Assembly: GCF_013044515.1 (NCBI RefSeq)
Contig: NZ_JABEPR010000001.1
Span: forward strand, 248,001-312,000
Direction: 5' to 3'
Source of the DNA: Sphingomonas sp. ID1715
Lineage (GTDB): Bacteria > Pseudomonadota > Alphaproteobacteria > Sphingomonadales > Sphingomonadaceae
DNA: 64,000 nt
Shown: positions 57,832-64,000 of the stretch, in pieces
Numbering within the stretch: position 1 is the first letter of the stretch
How the letters are laid out: each line of letters begins with the position of its first letter
Notes under the pieces: model-generated
Database searches by the model: none
What the model saw: the letters and a program-made list of their open reading frames with translations, nothing else
What the model was told of the DNA's origin: nothing
Program-made: the position numbers and the translations under genes

Positions 57832-57856
57832 AACGAACGGGAGAGCGGCCCGTTTC
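57832..57856 (-). promoter_or_regulatory. Possible EcfG-type promoter of the small membrane protein gene
   Basis: On the minus strand GAAAC, a 16-bp spacer and CGTT occur 25 bp before the start codon. The -10 is exact; the -35 differs from GGAAC in one base. Confidence 0.4.
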
Positions 57857-57907
57857 AGAGCCGGCGCGTCTTCGCGACTTCAGCCAGCCGAACGGAGGAA
57901 CTCTCCC

Positions 57908-59125
57908 TCAGCCGCTCGCTCGGATGACTTCGAGTTCCGGTCGCCCACCGAGCCAATAGCAGAGCTCGGCCGGGCTGCTGATATCCCAAAGCACCAGATC
58001 GGCGCGCTTGCCGATTTCCAGCGTGCCCCGGTCAGCGAGACCCAGTGCGCTGGCCGCGTTACGTGTCACGCCGGCCAACGCCTCCTCCGGAGTCATCCGG
58101 AACAAGGTGCAGGCGAGGTTGAGCATCAGCAGCAGCGATCGCGCCGGCGACGTGCCCGGGTTGCAGTCGGTCGCCAGCGCCATGGGCACGCCCGCCGCCC
58201 GGAAAATGTCGACCGGCGGCAGCTTCGTCTCCCGCAAGGTGAGGAAGGCGCCCGGCAGCAGCACCGCGACCGTCCCCGCCTTTGCCATCGCCTCGACGCC
58301 CTCGGTCGATGTCCACTCGACATGGTCGGCGGACAGCGCCTGATAGCGAGCGGCCAGCCCCGCCCCGCCCCCGTCGCTCAGCTGGTCGCTATGGAGCTTG
58401 ACCGGGATCCCCAGCCGTGTCGCGGTGTCGAACAGCCGCGCTGTCTCTTCAGCCGTGAACCCTATCGTTTCGCAAAACGCATCGACCGCGTCGACCAGCC
58501 CTTCCCTGGCCGCGCGCGGCAGCATCTCCTGGCAGACGAGGTCGATATACCCGGCGCGGTCGTGCGCAAACTCGGGCGGCAAGGCATGCGCGCCAAGAAA
58601 GGTGGTGCGCACATGGATCGGCAACTCCCGACCCAGCCGACGTGCCGCGCGCAGCATCTTCAGCTCGTTGTCGGTGTCCAGGCCATAGCCCGACTTGATC
58701 TCGATCGTGGTCACGCCTTCCCCGATCAGCTGGCGCAGGCGCGGCAGTGCCTGCTGGACAAGCTCGTCCTCTGACGCGGCGCGCGTCGCTCGCACGGTCG
58801 AGACGATCCCGCCGCCGGCGCGGGCGATCTCTTCGTAAGAGGCACCCTTCAGCCGCGCCTCATACTCGTCGATCCGATCGCCGCCGAAGACGATGTGCGT
58901 GTGGCAGTCGATCAGGCCGGGTGTCATCCAGCGCCCGCCCGCATCGATCACCTCGGCAGCGGACGGCTCCTTGGGGAGATCGTCGGCAGGGCCAGCAAAG
59001 GCGATGCGACCGCCCGCCACGGCCAAAGCGCCACGCTCGACAGCGCCATAGGGTACGCCACCGTCCACCATGGTAGCGAGCCGGACATTGACCCAGAGCC
59101 GATCCCACCGATCCGCCGCCGCCAT
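57908..59125 (-). CDS. hutI: Imidazolonepropionase
   Basis: Third step of histidine degradation: hydrolyses imidazolonepropionate to N-formimino-glutamate. It is 405 residues with a metal site in [12 protein letters not shown], the family segment [17 protein letters not shown], further ligands in [10 protein letters not shown] and SADHVEW, and the terminal [13 protein letters not shown]. The ATG at 59125 has AGAGGG upstream. It is transcribed away from hutF with a HutC-type operator in the shared 68-bp gap. Confidence 0.97.
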   Translation of the reverse strand: MAAADRWDRLWVNVRLATMVDGGVPYGAVERGALAVAGGRIAFAGPADDLPKEPSAAEVIDAGGRWMTPGLIDCHTHIVFGGDRIDEYEARLKGASYEEIARAGGGIVSTVRATRAASEDELVQQALPRLRQLIGEGVTTIEIKSGYGLDTDNELKMLRAARRLGRELPIHVRTTFLGAHALPPEFAHDRAGYIDLVCQEMLPRAAREGLVDAVDAFCETIGFTAEETARLFDTATRLGIPVKLHSDQLSDGGGAGLAARYQALSADHVEWTSTEGVEAMAKAGTVAVLLPGAFLTLRETKLPPVDIFRAAGVPMALATDCNPGTSPARSLLLMLNLACTLFRMTPEEALAGVTRNAASALGLADRGTLEIGKRADLVLWDISSPAELCYWLGGRPELEVIRASG

Positions 59126-59173
59126 CACTCGCCCTCTTTACGCTTCGCCCTGCGCACCGTAGCTGCCGCATTC

Positions 59174-59183
59174 TGTCTAGACA
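59174..59183. promoter_or_regulatory. HutC-type operator between hutI and hutF
   Basis: TGTCTAGACA is a perfect 10-bp palindrome fitting the GT-N-TA-N-AC core of HutC-subfamily GntR repressors. It lies in the hutI-hutF intergenic gap and is repeated at 60572-60581 before hutC. Confidence 0.75.
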
Positions 59184-59193
59184 AGGAACGCCG

Positions 59194-60564
59194 GTGCGAC
59201 ACCTGCTGCTTGAATCGGCATTGCTGCCGCAAGGCTGGGCCCGCGACGTGCTCGTCACCTTGCAGCGCGGCACAATTCTCTCGGTCAGCCCGGATCATGT
59301 GTCCAGCGATCTGCCGGTGGAGCGCGTCTCAGGCGTCGCCCTGCCTGGCATGATCAACGCGCACAGCCATGCCTTTCAGCGCGCCTTTGCCGGCCTCGCC
59401 GAACGCCGCGGCGGCAATCAGGACAGCTTTTGGACGTGGCGGGACGCGATGTACCGCGCGGCGGCGCAGCTGACGCCGGAGATGCTCCATGCCATCGCCG
59501 CTCAGCTCTATGCCGAGATGCTTGCGGCGGGCTACACCAGCGTGTGCGAGTTTCATTATGTCCATCACCGGGCGGATGGGCAGCCCCATGCGCCGGCTTC
59601 GGCCATGGCGCAGGCACTGATCGCGGCCGCTCAAGAGACCGGCATTGGCCTGACGCTGCTGCCGGTGCTTTACCAGACCAGCGGCTTCGGCGGCCGCCCT
59701 CCGCGCAAGGACCAGCGCCGGTTCATCAACGATGTCGATGCATTGCTGCGGATCATCGGGGAAGCGCAGGCAAGCGCGCCGTCCGCGCGCGTCGGCCTTG
59801 CCCTGCACAGCCTTCGTGCGGTGCCCCCCGAGGCGCTGGAGGAGGCGGTCGCGGCGATCGACCGCGCAGCGCCGATCCACATCCATGTCGCGGAACAAGT
59901 CGCCGAAGTGGAGGACTGCGTCGCCTGGTCGGCACGCCGCCCGGTCGAGTGGCTGCTCGACGAGGCGGAAGTCGACGCGCGCTGGACTCTGGTGCACGCC
60001 ACGCACCTCAGTGACGCCGAAGTCGAGCGGCTGGCACTATCCGGCGCAACGGTGGCCTTGTGCCCCACCACGGAAGCCAATCTGGGGGACGGCCTCTTCC
60101 CGCTCCTGCCCTATCTCGAGCGTGGCGGGGGCATCGCCATCGGTTCGGACAGCCACGTCTCCGTCGATCCGCTGGAGGAGCTCCGCTGGCTGGAATATAG
60201 CCAACGCCTCACGCTCCAGCGGCGCAGCCTCGTCACAAGCGAGGCGCAGCCCCATCCCGGCGCCGAACTGTGGCGACGCGCGCTGGCTGGAGGCGCTGCA
60301 GCTGCCGGCAACGCTGTCGGATCCATCGCGCCGGGTGCGCGCGCCGATCTGGTGATCATCGACCCAGACCATGCTTCTCTGCTGACCGAAGCTGGCGACG
60401 CCATGCTGGACACGCTCGTCTTCAGCACCGGTGCCCGCGCCGCCGTTCGCCGGGTGATGGCGGGAGGCCAATGGGTAGTGACGGAGGGCCGGCACGAGCG
60501 GCAGAGCGAGATCGCAAAGGCCTATGCCGGTGCAGTCCGTTCGCTGCGCCAGGCCCTTGCTTGA
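59194..60564 (+). CDS. hutF: Formimidoylglutamate deiminase
   Basis: Converts N-formimino-glutamate to N-formyl-glutamate plus ammonia, the first reaction of the five-step hut route used by pseudomonads and alphaproteobacteria. It is a 456-residue amidohydrolase with the first ligands in INAHSHAFQRAF, ALHSLRAV, IHIHVAEQ and SDSHVSVDPLEELR. GTG start with AAGGA upstream. hutG, which would complete the route, is not in the window and may lie beyond hutH. Confidence 0.95.
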   Translation: MRHLLLESALLPQGWARDVLVTLQRGTILSVSPDHVSSDLPVERVSGVALPGMINAHSHAFQRAFAGLAERRGGNQDSFWTWRDAMYRAAAQLTPEMLHAIAAQLYAEMLAAGYTSVCEFHYVHHRADGQPHAPASAMAQALIAAAQETGIGLTLLPVLYQTSGFGGRPPRKDQRRFINDVDALLRIIGEAQASAPSARVGLALHSLRAVPPEALEEAVAAIDRAAPIHIHVAEQVAEVEDCVAWSARRPVEWLLDEAEVDARWTLVHATHLSDAEVERLALSGATVALCPTTEANLGDGLFPLLPYLERGGGIAIGSDSHVSVDPLEELRWLEYSQRLTLQRRSLVTSEAQPHPGAELWRRALAGGAAAAGNAVGSIAPGARADLVIIDPDHASLLTEAGDAMLDTLVFSTGARAAVRRVMAGGQWVVTEGRHERQSEIAKAYAGAVRSLRQALA

Positions 60565-60571
60565 CTAACCC

Positions 60572-60581
60572 TGTCTAGACA
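60572..60581. promoter_or_regulatory. HutC-type operator before hutC
   Basis: A second TGTCTAGACA lies between hutF and hutC, 15 bp before the hutC start codon, where a bound repressor would block initiation of hutC-hutU-hutH and so give autoregulation. Confidence 0.75.
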
Positions 60582-60596
60582 GCTTACGCCCATAGC

Positions 60597-61313
60597 ATGG
60601 ACCAGCCCGCTTATGCCCGTGTGAAGGCGCATATCCTGGACAGGATCGGCGCCGGCGATTGGGCGCCGCGCGATCGGGTGCCGTCGGAAAATGCCTTGGT
60701 GCGCGAGTTCGGCGTCGCCCGGATGACGGTCAATCGTGCGGTTCGCGAACTGGCGCAGGAGGGCTTCCTCACCCGCGTTAAGGGCGGCGGCACCTATGTC
60801 GCGGACCGGCGGAACCATAGCCATCCTCTACGCATCCGCAACATCGCCGACGAGATTGCCGAGCGCGGCCATCGCCACCGTGGCGACGTGCTGGAGCTGA
60901 CGGAAATCGCCGCCGATGAAGAAGCTGCTTCAGCCTTCGAGCTGGCGCTCGGCGCGCCGCTCTTCCGCTCGCTGATCGTCCACTTCGAGAATGACGAGCC
61001 AGTGCAGGTCGAGGAGCGGCTGGTGAACCCGGCAGTCGCGCCGGATTACCTCCAGCAGAATTTCGGCGCCCACACGCCCTATGAATATCTGGTGACGGCG
61101 GCGCCGCTCGCCCAGGCCGAACATGTCGTCCAGGCGGTGCTGCCTCCCGCCCGCATTCGCCAGCTTCTGGCCATGAAGGCGGACGAACCCTGCCTCCTGA
61201 TCCGCCGCCGCACCTGGACGGGCAGCCAGGTCGCCTCGACTGCCAATCTCTATCATCCCGGCAGCCGCTTCGAGCTGACCGGGCGCTTCACCCCGCAGGA
61301 GACCGCCACGTGA
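60597..61313 (+). CDS. hutC: Histidine utilisation repressor
   Basis: A 238-residue GntR-family repressor of the HutC subfamily. The N-terminal winged helix has [26 protein letters not shown] and the wing [14 protein letters not shown]. The C-terminal UTRA-type effector domain (from about residue 90) probably binds urocanate, the known hut inducer. It sits between hutF and hutU with operators on both sides, and its stop overlaps the hutU GTG by 4 bp. Confidence 0.95.
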   Translation: MDQPAYARVKAHILDRIGAGDWAPRDRVPSENALVREFGVARMTVNRAVRELAQEGFLTRVKGGGTYVADRRNHSHPLRIRNIADEIAERGHRHRGDVLELTEIAADEEAASAFELALGAPLFRSLIVHFENDEPVQVEERLVNPAVAPDYLQQNFGAHTPYEYLVTAAPLAQAEHVVQAVLPPARIRQLLAMKADEPCLLIRRRTWTGSQVASTANLYHPGSRFELTGRFTPQETAT

Positions 61314-62977
61314 CCGTCAATCCGCGCCTGCTCAACAGCCGCGAGGTGCGCGCTCCTCGTGGCGCCGAGCTCAACACGCTCAGCTGGCAGACCGAAGCAC
61401 CGCTGCGCATGCTGATGAACAATCTCGATGCGGAGGTGGCCGAGAATCCGGCAGAGCTGGTCGTCTATGGCGGCATCGGCCGTGCGGCGCGCGACTGGGC
61501 CTGTTTCGATGCGATCGTCGCCACGCTGAAGCGACTGAAGGACGACGAGACGTTGCTGGTCCAGTCGGGCAAGCCGGTTGGCGTGTTCCGCACCCACCAC
61601 GACGCGCCGCGGGTACTGATCGCCAACTCGAACCTGGTGCCGAAATGGGCGACCTGGGATCATTTCCACGAGCTCGATCGCAAGGGCCTGATGATGTACG
61701 GCCAGATGACGGCCGGATCGTGGATCTACATAGGCACGCAGGGCATCGTTCAGGGCACTTACGAGACCTTCGCCGAGGCCGGGCGGAAGCATTATGGCGG
61801 CGACCTGTCCGGCCGCTGGATCCTGACTGCAGGCCTGGGCGGCATGGGCGGCGCGCAGCCGCTCGCGGCGGTGATGGCAGGCGCGTCCTGCCTGGCGATC
61901 GAATGCCAGCCCTCACGAATAGAGATGCGGTTGAAGACGCGCTATCTCGACCGGCAGGCCGCGACGCTCGACGAAGCGCTGGAGATCGTTACCACCGCGA
62001 AGCAGCCGGTTTCGGTCGGCCTGCTCGGCAACGCGGCCGAACTTTATCCCGAGATCGTGCGGCGCGGAATTCGGCCCGACATCGTCACCGACCAGACCTC
62101 CGCCCATGATCCGGTCAACGGCTATCTGCCGAAGGGCTGGAGCCTCGACCGTTGGACGCAGGCGCGAGAGAGTGATCCCAAATCCGTGGAGCGTGCCGCC
62201 AAGGCGTCGATGGCGGAGCATGTCCGCGCCATGCTCGATTTCTGGAAGGCGGGCGTGCCGGTCGTCGATTACGGCAACAATATCCGCCAGGTGGCTTTCG
62301 ACGAAGGCATCGCGGACGCGTTCGACTTCCCCGGCTTCGTGCCCGCCTATATCCGCCCGCTCTTCTGCCGCGGCGTCGGCCCGTTCCGCTGGTGCGCCCT
62401 GTCGGGTGATCCGGAGGACATCTACCGCACCGACGCGAGGGTGAAGGAGTTGCTGCCGGACAATGCACATCTCCACCGCTGGCTCGACATGGCGCGCGAG
62501 CGGATCGCGTTCCAGGGGCTGCCGGCACGCATTTGCTGGGTGGGTCTCGGCGACCGCCACCGTCTTGGCCTCGCCTTTAACGAGATGGTGCGCAAAGGCG
62601 AGCTCAAGGCGCCCATCGTGATCGGCCGCGACCATCTCGACTCAGGCTCCGTCGCCAGCCCCAATCGCGAAACCGAGGCGATGCGCGACGGGTCCGACGC
62701 CGTGTCCGACTGGCCGCTGCTCAATGCCCTGCTCAACACCGCGTCCGGCGCAACCTGGGTATCGCTCCATCATGGCGGCGGCGTCGGCATGGGCTATTCC
62801 CAGCATAGCGGCATGGTCATCCTGTGCGACGGCAGCGAAGCCGCAGATCGGCGCCTCGAACGCGTGTTGTGGAACGATCCGGGTACCGGCGTGATGCGCC
62901 ATGCGGACGCGGGATATGACGACGCGATCGCCTGCGCGCGGGAGCAGGGCCTCGATCTGCCGATGCTGGGCGCATGA
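61310..62977 (+). CDS. hutU: Urocanate hydratase
   Basis: Second step of histidine degradation: hydrates urocanate to imidazolonepropionate with tightly bound NAD+. The 555-residue length and [14 protein letters not shown], the NAD-binding [24 protein letters not shown] and [18 protein letters not shown] are canonical. GTG start at 61310 with AGGAG upstream, overlapping hutC. Confidence 0.98.
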   Translation: MTVNPRLLNSREVRAPRGAELNTLSWQTEAPLRMLMNNLDAEVAENPAELVVYGGIGRAARDWACFDAIVATLKRLKDDETLLVQSGKPVGVFRTHHDAPRVLIANSNLVPKWATWDHFHELDRKGLMMYGQMTAGSWIYIGTQGIVQGTYETFAEAGRKHYGGDLSGRWILTAGLGGMGGAQPLAAVMAGASCLAIECQPSRIEMRLKTRYLDRQAATLDEALEIVTTAKQPVSVGLLGNAAELYPEIVRRGIRPDIVTDQTSAHDPVNGYLPKGWSLDRWTQARESDPKSVERAAKASMAEHVRAMLDFWKAGVPVVDYGNNIRQVAFDEGIADAFDFPGFVPAYIRPLFCRGVGPFRWCALSGDPEDIYRTDARVKELLPDNAHLHRWLDMARERIAFQGLPARICWVGLGDRHRLGLAFNEMVRKGELKAPIVIGRDHLDSGSVASPNRETEAMRDGSDAVSDWPLLNALLNTASGATWVSLHHGGGVGMGYSQHSGMVILCDGSEAADRRLERVLWNDPGTGVMRHADAGYDDAIACAREQGLDLPMLGA

Positions 62978-64000
62978 GCGTGATCGAGCCCGGCACGGTC
63001 CCGCTCTCGCTGCTTCGAGCGGTCTACGAAGGGTCGCAACCGGCGCGTCTCGCGCCGCAGGTCTGGGACAAGGTGAACGCCTCGCGCACGACCATCGAAG
63101 AGCGGGTGGCGGACGGCGGCACCTATTACGGCATCAACACCGGCTTCGGCCTGCTCGCGAACACGCGCATCGCCAATGACGATCTTGCCGAGCTGCAGAA
63201 GCGATTGGTGCTTAGCCACGCCTGCGGGACCGGCGAGCCGCTTGACGACCGCACCGTCCGGCTGGTGCTGGCGCTGAAGGTCATCAGCCTTGCGCGCGGC
63301 CATTCCGGCGTCCGTCCCGTCGTGGTCGAGGCTTTGCTGCGGCTGATCGAGTCCGAGATCTACCCGGTCATCCCAGGGCAGGGCTCGGTCGGCGCCAGCG
63401 GCGATCTGGCACCCCTCGCCCATATGTCGGCGGCGCTGCTCGGCGTCGGCGAGATGCGGCACCGAAGTCGTGTGATGTCCGCTGCCGAAGGGCTGGCGCT
63501 GGCAGAAATCCAGCCGCTGGTGCTGGAAGCCAAGGAAGGCCTGGCCCTGCTCAACGGCACGCAGGTCTCGACGGCGCTCGCGCTCTCCGGCCTGTTCGCG
63601 ATCGAGAGCGTGTTTGCCGCCGGGCTGGTTGCCGGCGCGCTTTCGACCGACGCGCTGAAGGGCAGCGTCGTGCCCCACGATCCGCGCATCCACGCGGCAC
63701 GGGGCCAGCCGGGGCAGATGCATGCCGCCGCGACCATCCGGCACCTGCTCGACGGAAGCGCGATCAACGCCTCGCATGCGGGGTGCGGCAAGGTACAGGA
63801 CCCCTATTCGCTGCGCTGCCAACCGCAAGTGATGGGCGCGTGCCTCGACATCATCCGCTCGGCGTCGGCGACACTGCAGGTGGAAGCGAATGCGGCGACC
63901 GACAATCCGCTGATCTTTACCGAGGACAATGACATCCTGTCGGGCGGAAATTTCCACGCCGAACCGATTGCCTTTGCCGCCGACATCCTTGCCATGGCCG
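62974..64000 (+). CDS. hutH: Histidine ammonia-lyase, 3'-truncated by window end
   Basis: First step of histidine degradation: removes ammonia from L-histidine to give urocanate. About 342 residues are inside the window, against about 510 in full. The start [23 protein letters not shown], and the autocatalytic MIO triad Ala141-Ser142-Gly143 in [12 protein letters not shown], then [12 protein letters not shown] and [11 protein letters not shown] are seen. The reading frame is open at base 64000. The start overlaps hutU by 4 bp. Confidence 0.97.
   Translation, partial: MSVIEPGTVPLSLLRAVYEGSQPARLAPQVWDKVNASRTTIEERVADGGTYYGINTGFGLLANTRIANDDLAELQKRLVLSHACGTGEPLDDRTVRLVLALKVISLARGHSGVRPVVVEALLRLIESEIYPVIPGQGSVGASGDLAPLAHMSAALLGVGEMRHRSRVMSAAEGLALAEIQPLVLEAKEGLALLNGTQVSTALALSGLFAIESVFAAGLVAGALSTDALKGSVVPHDPRIHAARGQPGQMHAAATIRHLLDGSAINASHAGCGKVQDPYSLRCQPQVMGACLDIIRSASATLQVEANAATDNPLIFTEDNDILSGGNFHAEPIAFAADILAMA

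Overview
The window looks like a chromosomal segment of an alphaproteobacterium, most likely of the order Sphingomonadales. I infer this from the high GC content, the lptD-surA-pdxA-rsmA order, the very long NAD-glutamate dehydrogenase, the N-terminally extended ribosomal protein S9, a GGAAC-N16-CGTT promoter of the EcfG type, and the many intergenic palindromes such as cgtcatccccgcgaaagcgg. No 16S gene is present, so the genus cannot be fixed. No prophage, insertion sequence, CRISPR array or integrase was seen. Coding density is high and no stretch of 300 bases lacks a gene.

Layout. 1-5100: a 5'-truncated short-chain dehydrogenase, gyrA, a secreted cyclophilin, a second short-chain dehydrogenase and tRNA-Thr(CGT). 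5100-11750: a DUF2236/MpaB-like protein, a PAS_5 protein, NAD-glutamate dehydrogenase and a TfoX-N protein. 11800-25950: TonB-like protein, SMP-30 lactonase, aldehyde dehydrogenase, ThDP enzyme, secreted amidohydrolase, MipA/OmpV porin-like protein, DUF885 peptidase, a pair of acyl-CoA dehydrogenases and a bifunctional penicillin-binding protein. 26000-34450: ndk, an unknown membrane protein, leucyl aminopeptidase, then the outer-membrane/ribosome operon lptD-surA-pdxA-rsmA. 34440-43000: smpB and dapA, a lytic transglycosylase, greB, a small unknown protein, ppk2, aspS and rnd. 42990-50700: a translationally coupled run (unknown membrane-anchored protein, hda, ppk1, ppx) facing purM and a purN fused to a YjbR/MmcQ domain. 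50700-53900: a secreted CocE/NonD hydrolase and rplM-rpsI.

Two regulatory blocks close the window. The first (53880-57540) is a two-gene operon of a double-domain KaiC-like ATPase and a hybrid histidine kinase, with an exact EcfG-type promoter upstream and no KaiA or KaiB in the window. The second (57900-64000) is the histidine-utilisation cluster hutI / hutF-hutC-hutU-hutH with two identical HutC-type operators. HutH is cut by the window end.

The most interesting points are the KaiC/kinase operon with its stress-type promoter and degenerate receiver domain, the PurN-YjbR fusion, a purN ribosome-binding site inside a mobile palindrome, an alternating pyrimidine-purine tract just upstream of gyrA, and a methionine at the GyrA position equivalent to E. 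coli Asp87. Function calls rest on motifs, length and gene order read by eye. No database search was run.
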